Shown here piece by piece: positions 7,030 to 15,650 of a DNA stretch of 46,417 nt. Within the stretch, counting starts at the first letter, position 1. Every line of letters begins with the position of its first letter. This DNA comes from Psychrobacter sp. 1044 (GTDB taxonomy: Bacteria > Pseudomonadota > Gammaproteobacteria > Pseudomonadales > Moraxellaceae), in the NCBI RefSeq assembly GCF_904846525.1, contig NZ_CAJHAZ010000019.1, forward strand, positions 1 to 46,417, written 5' to 3'. The position numbers were made by a program, and so were the translations under genes. The notes below the pieces were generated by a model that saw only the letters and a program-made list of their open reading frames with translations, ran no database searches and was not told where the DNA came from.

Positions 7030-8355
7030 ATGACCAACCCTGCATCGATTGCTGATACTAATGATTCAACTATAAATTATGACGATAATTTAAATAACAC
7101 TTTAGATGACGATTTAAATTATGCCACTTTGACCGATGCGCTTGAGCAAACGGTGTTTGAAAACTTCGATGATGGTTTATATATCGGCATGATGTCTGGC
7201 ACCAGCTTAGACGGGATGGATGCGGTTCTTTGTCAGTTTAGTAGTGACAGTAGTGCTGAAACAGATACCCAGCAACCGATGCGACTGTTAGCAACTCATA
7301 GCCAAGAGTTTCCGCTGCGTTTGCGTGAAGTGTTATTGGCTTTATGTCAGCCTAATGGTGTGCAAGAGTTAGTACCCGCAGAGGGTGAACCAAACAGCGA
7401 ATTAGACTGGTTCGGTTGGGCAAGTAAAGAATACGCTGAATTTGCCAGCGAGGTGGTCAATAATTTATTGCAGCAATCGAATACTGATGTAGAGTCGGTG
7501 TTGGCGATTGGCTGTCACGGTCAAACGGTACGCCATCGTCCGCAATTGGGCTTTAGCTTGCAGTTGGTCGATGCCAATATCATTGCTGAGCGTACTGGCA
7601 TTAGCGTCGTCAGTGATTTTCGCCGCCGCGATATGGCGGTTGGTGGACAAGGAGCGCCGTTGGTTCCAGCTTTTCATCAAGCGTTATTTGCCACGCCTGA
7701 TAGCACGCGCGTGTTATTAAATTTAGGCGGTATTGCCAATATCACAGTCTTGCCAGCAAACGATAGTCCTGCGATTGGTTATGATACGGGTCCTGCCAAT
7801 TTATTACTCGATGCGTGGACAGCATTGCATACTGATAAAGATTATGATGATGGCGGCGCATGGGCGCAGTCTGGACAAGTGATTGAGCCGCTACTTAATC
7901 AGCTAATAGAACATCCGTTTTTTGCGCGAACGTATCCAAAAAGCACTGGGCGTGAAGATTTTAACTTAGCATGGCTACAGGATGAGCTGCAAAAGTTCGA
8001 TCAGGCATCTGCCCATATTCGCTATTCGTCAGCGGATGTGCAGGCGACGCTTACTGAACTGACAGCGATGAGTGCCAGCATGCAAATTAATATGTTTATT
8101 AATGCTCATGAAAATAGCTCGGTTTACGTCTGTGGTGGCGGTGCATTAAACGATTATTTGATGACTCGCTTGCAAGCGCATCTGCCCCATTGCACAGTAG
8201 AGACCACCGCAAGCTTAGGACTGAATCCAGCGTGGGTCGAAGCCGTCGCCTTTGCATGGCTCGCACGGCAAACACTAATAGGTGAAACGGGTAATTTGCC
8301 AGCCGTGACTGGTGCGAGTAAAGGCGTGGTTTTGGGTCAGGTTTGTTTCGCCTGA
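7030..8355 (+). CDS. anmK: Anhydro-N-acetylmuramic acid kinase
   Basis: The enzyme phosphorylates and opens 1,6-anhydro-MurNAc released from peptidoglycan turnover, giving MurNAc-6-phosphate for recycling. The phosphate-binding signature GMMSGTSLDGMDAVL starts near residue 53. VSDFRRRDMAVGGQGAPLVPAFH is present as shorter blocks around 198-217, LNLGGIANIT near 230, and YDTGPAN around 250. The product is 441 residues, against 369 in E. coli. Most of the difference is a polar, Asp/Asn-rich N-terminal extension of about 50 residues. The ATG at 7030 has AAGG just upstream and there is no internal methionine before the signature, so the extension is probably real. It is divergent from tyrS. Confidence 0.95.
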   Translation: MTNPASIADTNDSTINYDDNLNNTLDDDLNYATLTDALEQTVFENFDDGLYIGMMSGTSLDGMDAVLCQFSSDSSAETDTQQPMRLLATHSQEFPLRLREVLLALCQPNGVQELVPAEGEPNSELDWFGWASKEYAEFASEVVNNLLQQSNTDVESVLAIGCHGQTVRHRPQLGFSLQLVDANIIAERTGISVVSDFRRRDMAVGGQGAPLVPAFHQALFATPDSTRVLLNLGGIANITVLPANDSPAIGYDTGPANLLLDAWTALHTDKDYDDGGAWAQSGQVIEPLLNQLIEHPFFARTYPKSTGREDFNLAWLQDELQKFDQASAHIRYSSADVQATLTELTAMSASMQINMFINAHENSSVYVCGGGALNDYLMTRLQAHLPHCTVETTASLGLNPAWVEAVAFAWLARQTLIGETGNLPAVTGASKGVVLGQVCFA

Positions 8356-8370
8356 CTGGTCAAATTTTAG

Positions 8371-8401
8371 TTTACACACGTGCACTTATGTGTTTTATAA
8401 T
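8371..8401 (+). promoter_or_regulatory. Probable sigma70 promoter of the fabF-like gene
   Basis: A perfect TATAAT (8396-8401) is preceded by TTTACA or TTACAC (8371-8377) at a spacing of 18-19 nt, slightly long. It lies about 50 bp before the ATG at 8452. Confidence 0.5.
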
Positions 8402-8451
8402 GAATTCTGAAATACCCTCCTCTTAGGACTTGTAAGTATAGGATATATCGC

Positions 8452-9831
8452 ATGAGCCAACACAGCAGTTCACTTACTGATCAAGCTACCAATGATGCTA
8501 GCGCAACAGCAGAGCATCAACCGCGTCAGAAACTACCGCACTATGAGCGTAGCGATGACTTGCGCGTCGTAATTACGGGTATGGGTGCGTTGACACCTTT
8601 GGGACTCGACGTCGATAGCTCATGGACTAAACTGCTCAATGGTGATAGCGGCATCGCGCCAATTACACATTTTGATGCTACTGGCTATCGCGCTCAAATT
8701 GCTGGCGTGGTCAAGGATTTCGATGCCAAGCAATATATGAATGCCAAAGACGCGCGACGCTATGATGAATTTATTCATTATGGTATTGCCGCCTCTAGTA
8801 TGGCATTACAGAATGCTGGTTTTATCGATGAAGTAAGTGCTGCTGATGCACCTGTACAAAATGTCGATCAAGAGCGATTCGGCATTATTTTAGGCTCAGG
8901 TATTGGTGGTATCCAAACCATTGAAAACAGTCGCGATACGCTACGAGAAAAAGGCGCTATGAAAGTTTCGCCCTTTATCATTCCTGGCTCTATTGTGAAT
9001 ATGGCAGCAGGCTTAGTGGCGATTAAACATACCTTAAAAGGTCCCAACCTTGCGACATCGACGGCTTGTACCACCGCGACCCATGCGATGGGTCTCGCTG
9101 CACGTCTGATTGCTTATGGTGACGCCGATGTCATGCTAGCAGGTGGTAGTGAAAAAGGCTCCAGCCCGCTTGGCATATCGGGTTTTGGTGCCATGCATGC
9201 CCTCTCAACTCGCAATGACGAACCGACCAAGGCGTCGCGTCCCTTTGACAAAGACCGTGATGGCTTTGTGCTCGGTGATGGCGCGGGTATGGTGGTGCTA
9301 GAAAGCCTCGCTCACGCCAAAGCACGCGGTGCAACCATACTGGCTGAACTGGTCGGCTTTGGGATGAGTGATGATGCCAGTCACATCACAGCACCGCCTG
9401 AAGATGGCAGCGGTGCGGCACGAGCGATGCGTAATGCCCTAAATGATGCAGGCATTGAGCCATCGAGTGTTGGTTATGTCAATGCTCATGGCACCAGCAC
9501 CCCTGCAGGTGATGTCGCTGAATCGATTGCTATTGAAACCGTTTTTGCCCCAGTCAAAGACCACATTTTGGTCAGCTCAACCAAATCGATGACGGGTCAT
9601 TTGCTTGGTGCCGCGGGTGCTGTTGAAGCCATATTCACCGTCCTTGCCCTACAGCATCAGCATGTGCCACCCACCATTAATTTGGACAATGTGGAAGACA
9701 ACTGTAATCTCGACTATGTCGCCAACCAATCGCGCAAAGTTGAAAACCTACAGTATGCCGTATCCAATAGCTTTGGCTTTGGTGGTACCAATGGCTCGTT
9801 AGTATTTGCGCGCTGGCCCGTGAATCACTAA
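8452..9831 (+). CDS. fabF: 3-oxoacyl-[acyl-carrier-protein] synthase II
   Basis: A condensing enzyme of fatty acid elongation that joins malonyl-ACP to an acyl chain in the cytosol. The catalytic triad is clear: C206 in STACTTATHA, H346 in NAHGTSTPAGD and H383 in KSMTGHLLGAAG, with K378. The start of the fold, RVVITGMGALTPLG, is near residue 40, and the C-terminal glycine-rich NSFGFGGTNGSL is present. At 459 residues it exceeds the usual 412; the extra length is mainly a polar N-terminal leader of about 38 residues. The CHH triad with this C-terminus fits FabF or FabB. I favour FabF from the TGMGALTPLG start. It is monocistronic, with its own promoter and a hairpin after the stop. Confidence 0.88.
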   Translation: MSQHSSSLTDQATNDASATAEHQPRQKLPHYERSDDLRVVITGMGALTPLGLDVDSSWTKLLNGDSGIAPITHFDATGYRAQIAGVVKDFDAKQYMNAKDARRYDEFIHYGIAASSMALQNAGFIDEVSAADAPVQNVDQERFGIILGSGIGGIQTIENSRDTLREKGAMKVSPFIIPGSIVNMAAGLVAIKHTLKGPNLATSTACTTATHAMGLAARLIAYGDADVMLAGGSEKGSSPLGISGFGAMHALSTRNDEPTKASRPFDKDRDGFVLGDGAGMVVLESLAHAKARGATILAELVGFGMSDDASHITAPPEDGSGAARAMRNALNDAGIEPSSVGYVNAHGTSTPAGDVAESIAIETVFAPVKDHILVSSTKSMTGHLLGAAGAVEAIFTVLALQHQHVPPTINLDNVEDNCNLDYVANQSRKVENLQYAVSNSFGFGGTNGSLVFARWPVNH

Positions 9832-9899
9832 GGTATAAAACTCACCATATCGGTCGTTGTAACCTTGGTGTCAGATTTGATACGTTTGTCCACTTGCAG

Positions 9900-9936
9900 C
9901 CCCTTATCGTATTTGCGTATGATAAGGGGTAATTTT
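9900..9936 (+). terminator. Hairpin between the fabF-like gene and the coiled-coil gene
   Basis: CCCCTTATC (9900-9908) pairs perfectly with GATAAGGGG (9921-9929), followed by TAATTTTT. The T-run is short, so termination may be partial. The hairpin lies only 18 bp before the next ATG at 9947, so it may instead act in that gene's leader. Confidence 0.55.
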
Positions 9937-9946
9937 TGGAACATTT

Positions 9947-10777
9947 ATGGACGATACCATGTCAAGCTACTCATTTTCCCATCAGTTTTACCAGCGCTGG
10001 ACGTGTGCGCCTGAACCTATTCGCGCAGCAATTACCCAAGAGCTAAAAGACATCACCACCTTATTGCAAAACGATACCCCATTTGAAAGCTTTGTGTTTA
10101 ATACTCATGATTTGGATACCCACATCGATGAGCTCTACGAAAACCATGAAGCGGAGCAAGCCATCGCTAAAGCCATTACTGACAAAAAAGCCGAAGAGCA
10201 AGCGACTGCTGAAAAACAACAGCGAGAAGAACAACAAAAAGTAAAAGCGGCAGAGGATGCCAGATTAAAAGAAAGTGCTAGATTAAAAGAAGCAGCAGAT
10301 ACCGCGCAAAAAGAACAACAGAAAACTGAGCAAATAGCCGCTGAGAAGAATAATCTTGCTGATAAAACGACCGCTATGAACACCAATGATGCGAGTGATT
10401 CAGAATCGCTCAGCATTGATAGCACGGTTGAGAAAAACCAAGATGTTGAAAAATCGGCTGCGACGCAATCTAGCTCTGAGAACAAAACCATTAGTGAACA
10501 TGCTAATGTCGCTAATGACAAGCATATCAATGACGACCACAGTATAAAAGCGGTCAATGACAAAGCCAGCGCCGCCATCAAACTGGCCCTGAAAGATGCG
10601 AAACTAAGTACCACGCATCAAGAGATGATCCGTGAGTTGGAAATGCAAATTGATGACTATCTCAGCGAGCAAATGATGCTGATGTCTGAGAATTTAAAAT
10701 CTTGGTTACGTGCTGAAGTGACTCAAAATCTAAGCGAAGATGAAGCAGGAACTGACAAAGAATCGAAAAAAAGCTAA
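9947..10777 (+). CDS. Hypothetical coiled-coil protein
   Basis: No family is recognised for this 276-residue protein. Residues 1-65 look globular, with SFSHQFYQRWTCAPEPIRAAI and an acidic DTHIDELYENHE segment. Residues about 66-130 are a highly charged Ala/Glu/Lys/Gln coiled coil with repeated RLKE units. Residues about 130-200 are Ser/Asn/Asp-rich linker. The C-terminus, about 205-265, is a predicted amphipathic helical segment (MIRELEMQIDDYLSEQMM, then LKSWLRAEVTQNL). There is no signal peptide or membrane helix. A second ATG at 9959 is a possible start. The C-terminal helix resembles DUF2497/PopZ-type tails only in general character, and I do not assign it. It is transcribed alone between two hairpins. 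Confidence 0.7.
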   Translation: MDDTMSSYSFSHQFYQRWTCAPEPIRAAITQELKDITTLLQNDTPFESFVFNTHDLDTHIDELYENHEAEQAIAKAITDKKAEEQATAEKQQREEQQKVKAAEDARLKESARLKEAADTAQKEQQKTEQIAAEKNNLADKTTAMNTNDASDSESLSIDSTVEKNQDVEKSAATQSSSENKTISEHANVANDKHINDDHSIKAVNDKASAAIKLALKDAKLSTTHQEMIRELEMQIDDYLSEQMMLMSENLKSWLRAEVTQNLSEDEAGTDKESKKS

Positions 10778-10837
10778 ACGCTGCTCCCTACGCATCACCT
10801 TTTAGCAATAAATCCTCAGTAATAAATTCCTAGTACT

Positions 10838-10870
10838 AAAAAACCCCCGTAAACTTTACGGGGGTTTTTT
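10838..10870. terminator. Bidirectional terminator between the coiled-coil gene and the aminopeptidase P gene
   Basis: CCCCCGTAA (10844-10852) pairs with TTACGGGGG (10856-10864) over a 3-nt loop, flanked by six A on the left and six T on the right. It can stop both converging transcripts. Confidence 0.9.
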
Positions 10871-10901
10871 CATTTTAGCTTCGTCGATATGAGCGTTTAC
10901 A

Positions 10902-12719
10902 TTAGATAGCCTTAGTCCGCTCAGTCAGCCAGTCAAGAGCTGCACCTTCAACGCGGTCTTTTAGCTCTGCATAGACTTGGCTATGATAATTATTCAACCA
11001 ATCAATTTCGATTTGAGTCAATAATGACGACTCAATTAAACGAGTATCAATTGGGCAATAAGTGACGGTCTCAAAATTAAGAAAATCGCCAAATTCCGTC
11101 TCTACTGGTTGAGCAACGCGTTTATTAACCATCAAGTTTTCAATACGAATACCATATTTGCCTTCACGGTATAGACCTGGCTCATTACTTGAGATCATGC
11201 CCTCTTTCATCGCACGCTCTTTCAGCATACTGGCACTATAAGCAATCACTTGTGGGCCTTCATGGACGTTCAAGAAATAACCAACACCATGACCAGTACC
11301 GTGACCATAATCCATCTGTGCCTGCCATAATGGTGCACGGCATATTGCATCGATGAGTGGTGAAGCGATACCATCAGGGAAATGCGCTTTTGCTAAGGCA
11401 ATATGGGCTTTGAGTACGGTAGTAAAGTCACGTTTGTGTTCGCTGCTTACCTGCCCAATACCGACCACACGGGTGATGTCTGTGGTGCCGTTTTGATATT
11501 GAGCGCCTGAGTCAATGAGTAATAAACCACCTTCGCCTTCATTGACATCAAGGTAGCTGAATTTTTCTGGCGTTGCACGGTAATGTGGCAGCGCACCATT
11601 TTCATTAAAGCCTGCGATAGTCGGGAAACTTGGCGACACATAATGTGGCTGCTGACTGCGCACTTCGATGAGCATACTGTCGACGTCCAGCTCGCTTAAA
11701 CGCTCACCGTCTGCTAAACGCTGCTCAAATGCGGCAAAAAACTCACTTAATGCCGCGCCATCTTGACGCATGGCTTCACGCACATGGTCGATATCAGCGT
11801 CAGATTTAACCGATTTTAGCAACGTACTTGGCGCCATTTGCTCAATAAAACCTATGCCATCGCCCATTTTAGATAACGTACCCACTGCCACTTTACTTGG
11901 GTCTAATAGCAATAAGTCATCAGCAGTCAATGTGCCCAACGCATCTTGCACAGCATCATAATCAGCAAGGGTGATACCGCTGTCTCTTAAGATTTGTGCT
12001 ATCTCGCTGCTGACTTTATTATTATCGATAAACAATGTCGCGTCATTTTCGCTAATGAGCATATGTGCCAAAAACACAGGGTTATAGTCAACATCAGCAC
12101 CGCGTAAATTGGTCAACCAAGCAATATCGTCTAGGCTTGAAAGCAAGTGATGGGTTGCGCCTGCCTCAGCCATACCTGCGCGTACAGCGGCAAGTTTTGA
12201 GGTAGCAGACTGCGCGACAAACTGCGCATCGTGTTGATATAGACTGGCGGTTGGTAGCGCTGGACGATCGCTCCATATTTCTGTCAATACGTCACGCTCA
12301 GTGATTAAGGTAATGTCATTGGCATCAAAGGCATTTAACAATCTATCTTGCTCAGAGATAGACAATACATTGCCGTCGACTGCCACGCTATCCCCCTCAG
12401 CCAAATGCTCGGCGAGCCAATCAATATGATTTGGCTGACCCGGTGCAAGCTTCTCTAAGCTAATACCAGTACCCTCTAATTGGTCAGCGGCATGTACCCA
12501 ATAGCGGCTGTCCGTCCATAATCCAGCAAAATCAGCGGTAACAACGAGCGTCCCGACTGAGCCTGTGAATCCTGATAACCATAAGCGCGCTTGCCAATAT
12601 TCTGGCAGATACTCAGATAAATGCGGATCAGCAGACGGTACGATAATCGCGGTCAGATCTTGTGCTACCAACGCCTGACGTAGGCTGTCGATACGATCGT
12701 GGATGCTTTGTTTATTCAT
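10902..12719 (-). CDS. Long-form Xaa-Pro aminopeptidase (aminopeptidase P, M24B)
   Basis: A cytosolic metallopeptidase that removes the first residue of peptides with proline in second position. At 605 residues it is the three-domain form, with two creatinase-type N-terminal domains (about 1-300), the M24 catalytic domain (about 310-530) and a C-terminal extension, like eukaryotic cytosolic APP and longer than the 441-residue E. coli PepP. Metal ligands are visible in LLIDSGAQYQNGTTDITR (two Asp), GHGTGHGVGYFLNVHEGP (His) and SNEPGLY with GIRIENL (two Glu). Downstream on the same strand lies the terminator at 10838. Upstream is the POT peptide transporter, so imported peptides could be its substrates; this is inference from neighbourhood. 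Confidence 0.93.
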   Translation of the reverse strand: MNKQSIHDRIDSLRQALVAQDLTAIIVPSADPHLSEYLPEYWQARLWLSGFTGSVGTLVVTADFAGLWTDSRYWVHAADQLEGTGISLEKLAPGQPNHIDWLAEHLAEGDSVAVDGNVLSISEQDRLLNAFDANDITLITERDVLTEIWSDRPALPTASLYQHDAQFVAQSATSKLAAVRAGMAEAGATHHLLSSLDDIAWLTNLRGADVDYNPVFLAHMLISENDATLFIDNNKVSSEIAQILRDSGITLADYDAVQDALGTLTADDLLLLDPSKVAVGTLSKMGDGIGFIEQMAPSTLLKSVKSDADIDHVREAMRQDGAALSEFFAAFEQRLADGERLSELDVDSMLIEVRSQQPHYVSPSFPTIAGFNENGALPHYRATPEKFSYLDVNEGEGGLLLIDSGAQYQNGTTDITRVVGIGQVSSEHKRDFTTVLKAHIALAKAHFPDGIASPLIDAICRAPLWQAQMDYGHGTGHGVGYFLNVHEGPQVIAYSASMLKERAMKEGMISSNEPGLYREGKYGIRIENLMVNKRVAQPVETEFGDFLNFETVTYCPIDTRLIESSLLTQIEIDWLNNYHSQVYAELKDRVEGAALDWLTERTKAI

Positions 12720-13116
12720 AAAAGGTGTCCTTATTGATTTTAAAAAATAAGATTTGGAAAAATCATATTGTGAGGCGACTATAGATAGTCGTCTTATTTG
12801 AGCGAGTGAACTGTTTTAGGCGTTTGCTATTGATCATTCACTGAATGCTCACCACCTAAACCTGCGTAAGCAGCTCAATGTCTTAAAAATTAAAATATTG
12901 TCAATGACCAGATAGATAAGGCTAACTATTTTTAGGAGCATTACAGCAGAGCATCATTAGATGTTTGGGCGGAAAGCGTACTTTCAATAGCGTGGGGGCA
13001 ATAACTTACTAAGTGTCACCATAAAACGTGCTACCAATCATGGTAACACGTCTCGCCATCTAACATTTTTGCTGGTATTGCTATTGATCCTAAATCACGT
13101 TAACCGCGTGTCTGAA
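12720..13116. other. Intergenic region between the aminopeptidase P and POT transporter genes
   Basis: No coding frame is convincing. A perfect palindrome CGACTAT-ag-ATAGTCG (12776-12791) lies about 60 bp before the aminopeptidase start and could be an operator or a leader hairpin. A hairpin at 13027-13050 looks like the POT terminator. The middle, about 12800-13020, shows nothing I can interpret. Confidence 0.5.
13021..13050 (-). terminator. Probable terminator of the POT transporter gene
   Basis: CGTG-c-TACCA (13027-13036) pairs with TGGTA-a-CACG (13041-13050), with one mismatch and a 4-nt loop. On the minus strand it is followed by TTTTAT, a short U-tract. It lies about 65 bp after the stop of the transporter gene. 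Confidence 0.55.
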
Positions 13117-14679
13117 TTAGCTCAGCTTATCTGCACGCTCGCTTTTTTGCAGCATATTATTGATGGGTTTGGCTAATGCCAATAAGACAACGGCTGTGAC
13201 CACCAAAAAGATCGTCATCATCGTAAATAAGCCCGGCAACCCTTCGATCTTATCCGCTGATACTTGACCACCAAAGAACGCAGCAACCAAATTACCTAAA
13301 GCGAGAGAAGCAAAGAAAAGCCCCATCATCTGACCTTGCATGCCTTTTGGCGCAAGCTTAGTCATTGCAGACAGACCAACAGGACTGAGCGCCAACTCAC
13401 CAAGGGTCAGCAATAATAAACTACCCACCAACCATAAAGGTGAAGCCAATCCACCGTCGCTAGTCAAAATGCTTTTTGAGGCAAATATCATCAAAGCAAA
13501 GCCTGCAGCGGCAAACAACATACCAAGCGCAAACTTCACCATACTATTTGGCTCAAGGCCTCGATTGGCAAGCTTGACCCAGACAATGCTGATGATCGGT
13601 GCTAATATTAAAATAAATAAGGGATTAAGCGATTGGAACCAAATACTAGGCACTTCAAAGCCTAAAACATTCAGGTCTGTATAGCGATCAGCGAACAAGT
13701 TAAAAGACGTTGGCTGCTGCTCAAAGCTTGACCAAAATAGCGTCGAGCCGATGATTAAGATAAAACAAATTAACAAACGCAGCTTGTCAGTTTTGTCCAA
13801 TCGCGGTGAAATAAACATGACAGCAAAGTATAATATGACGACTGCGGCAATGAGGTAAGTCATATACTGAGCAACCATTTCAGGGTTAAATGGCATAATA
13901 CCAGTCGACACTAAGACAGTAATGGCAGCAAGTAGCGCGAGAAACCCGCCAACCCAGCGACCTACATTTTTGAAACGTCCAGTCGTTTGTTCCCATTCAG
14001 GCGTAATGTTTTTGGCACGAGCATAACGATTTAAGGTTTTTTTAGCTGAAAAACGATAAATCAATAGTGAAGCTAACATGCCAAGACCACCGACACCAAA
14101 GCCTACATGCCACATACCTTTTTCTTTAAATACGCCAACGATAAGGGCAGCCAGTAGCGCACCAATATTGATACCCATATAAAATAGAGTAAAGCCGCTA
14201 TCACGGCGTGCATCGCCTTTGGGGTACAACGTTCCGACCATCACGGAGATACAGGTTTTAAATAAGCCTGAACCGAGAACGATACACATCAAACCCACAA
14301 AAAACAGCGTCATCCCAAACATAGCGGATAGTGCGATACACAAATGACCAAGGGCGATAATAATACTACCCCACCACAGTGCACGCTCTTGACCGAGCCA
14401 ATTATCAGCCAACCAGCCACCCGGTACTGCCGCTAAATATAACGAACCAGCAAAAATACCATAGATAGCAGAAGCTGTGACCTCATCGAAACCAAAACCG
14501 CCACTACCGACGGTCGCTACCATAAATAATACTAATAGTGGACGGATACTATAATAAGAGAATCGTTCCCACATTTCTGTGAAAAACAATGGACGTAGCG
14601 GCTTGGGATGCCCCATAAATCCATTATCTAGTGCTGCCAATTCAGCAGCACTAACCTCTGACTTTGATTCTGTACTCAT
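13117..14679 (-). CDS. POT/PTR family proton-coupled di- and tripeptide transporter
   Basis: An inner-membrane symporter of 520 residues, the usual length of the family, with about 14 hydrophobic segments. The signature of the first helix, EMWERFSYYSIRPLLVLFM, matches the family motif ExxERFxYYG, with serine in place of the usual glycine. The second family motif is represented by the FTLFYMGINIGALLA segment around residues 162-176, which carries the GIN(I/L)G core. Imported peptides are hydrolysed by cytosolic peptidases, and the next gene downstream is aminopeptidase P. The start ATG has AAAGGA upstream. Subtype assignment (DtpA/B or DtpT) is not possible from inspection. Confidence 0.93.
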   Translation of the reverse strand: MSTESKSEVSAAELAALDNGFMGHPKPLRPLFFTEMWERFSYYSIRPLLVLFMVATVGSGGFGFDEVTASAIYGIFAGSLYLAAVPGGWLADNWLGQERALWWGSIIIALGHLCIALSAMFGMTLFFVGLMCIVLGSGLFKTCISVMVGTLYPKGDARRDSGFTLFYMGINIGALLAALIVGVFKEKGMWHVGFGVGGLGMLASLLIYRFSAKKTLNRYARAKNITPEWEQTTGRFKNVGRWVGGFLALLAAITVLVSTGIMPFNPEMVAQYMTYLIAAVVILYFAVMFISPRLDKTDKLRLLICFILIIGSTLFWSSFEQQPTSFNLFADRYTDLNVLGFEVPSIWFQSLNPLFILILAPIISIVWVKLANRGLEPNSMVKFALGMLFAAAGFALMIFASKSILTSDGGLASPLWLVGSLLLLTLGELALSPVGLSAMTKLAPKGMQGQMMGLFFASLALGNLVAAFFGGQVSADKIEGLPGLFTMMTIFLVVTAVVLLALAKPINNMLQKSERADKLS

Positions 14680-15032
14680 AACTTTATTCCTTTAAAGACC
14701 ACTGTATTAACGACCAAACATATAATTATCCCGACAAGCGGTCATATAGGCGCATCATTGTTTCACTTGGATATAATCAAGTAAAGAAATAATTGGTCAA
14801 TAATTACACAAATACCCACAAAAAAGCCCGCTATCATTGGCTGAAAGCGGGCTTTTATTTTTAGCATCAATGGCATTGATGACGATGCTGTTGTACTTAT
14901 GGTATTACAATAATATTGCCATAATACTTAGTTTTTGAGCAAAACACTTAGGCTTTAAGCGAAAATACTTGGACGTTAAGCGAAGCGGTTTGTCGATCCG
15001 TACTTTAAAAAAGTAGCATCGACTTACGTATA
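14680..15032. other. Intergenic region between POT transporter and small membrane protein genes
   Basis: It contains the terminator at 14819-14858 and a small inverted repeat CATCAAT-ggc-ATTGATG (14865-14881). The stretch 14920-14995 holds loose repeats of AATACTT and TTAAGCGAA without clear meaning. I see no gene. The promoter of the transporter should lie in 14690-14810. Confidence 0.5.
14819..14858 (-). terminator. Terminator downstream of the small membrane protein gene
   Basis: AAAGCCCGCT pairs with AGCGGGCTTT around a 12-nt loop (14823-14856). A-rich sequence on the left gives a run of six T on the minus strand. It is about 175 bp after the stop at 15033. Confidence 0.75.
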
Positions 15033-15470
15033 TTACTGTGCGGCTACCGCTTCATCAGTGGTATCACCCGCTTCCAAATCACCGTCTGCTTGCTCAGCCG
15101 TTAGATCAGCATCTGCAACCGCAGTTTGACTAACTGTACCAGAAGCAGTTGCAGTACCAGCTTCTGCAGTAACCACAGCGCTATCAGTATCGGTCGCTGG
15201 GGTAACGCTTGCGTCTGCAGCAGTATCAGTCGCTGTAGCATCCGCGGCTACAGGTGCTGTTTCAGCTGGCGCAGTGTCTTCAGCAGCAATCGCTTCTGCT
15301 TCATCAGCCGCCGCTGAGGTTTCGGTTGTCTCAGCAGTAATGTGCTCGCCTGCTGGACGCAAAAATCCAGAAATACCAATAAGTAAGACGATACCTAAAA
15401 ATAAGGCAACACCGCCTAAAGCAAATAAGAACTCTTTTTTAGGGTTGTTTTCGACAATATGTTCTGACAT
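15033..15470 (-). CDS. Small single-pass membrane protein with a low-complexity acidic tail
   Basis: The 145-residue product has a short charged N-terminus (MSEHIVENNPKKEF), one hydrophobic helix at about residues 15-36 (FALGGVALFLGIVLLIGISGF), and then about 100 residues built almost only of Ala, Thr, Glu, Asp and Val. With lysines before the helix, the tail is expected in the periplasm. No family is recognised, and low-complexity Ala/Thr/Glu tails give misleading similarities. A good GGATAAGGT ribosome binding site precedes the ATG. It lies downstream of lnt on the same strand, separated by 180 bp. Confidence 0.7.
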   Translation of the reverse strand: MSEHIVENNPKKEFLFALGGVALFLGIVLLIGISGFLRPAGEHITAETTETSAAADEAEAIAAEDTAPAETAPVAADATATDTAADASVTPATDTDSAVVTAEAGTATASGTVSQTAVADADLTAEQADGDLEAGDTTDEAVAAQ

Positions 15471-15650
15471 ACCTTATCCACCTTGCACAAAATATTTAAA
15501 ATATTGGTCTATTATATCGCAATTCGTACCGATTTGTTAAAACCCTTAAGTATTTAAAGGATTTATTATCAACAAACTTTGCCACTCGCTTTTGTGGTTA
15601 ATTCTCATAACCCATTCTAGCGATTCATTATGACTTGTAATAATAGCCAG

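Noticed and set aside
10135..10614. Open frame of 159 codons antisense to the coiled-coil gene
   Set aside because: Its Ser/Ala/Phe/Cys-rich sequence is the reverse image of the Glu/Lys/Ala repeats of the sense gene.
14920..14995. Loose repeats of AATACTT and TTAAGCGAA, considered as a repeat array
   Set aside because: Spacing and sequence are irregular, and there are too few copies to separate from chance.
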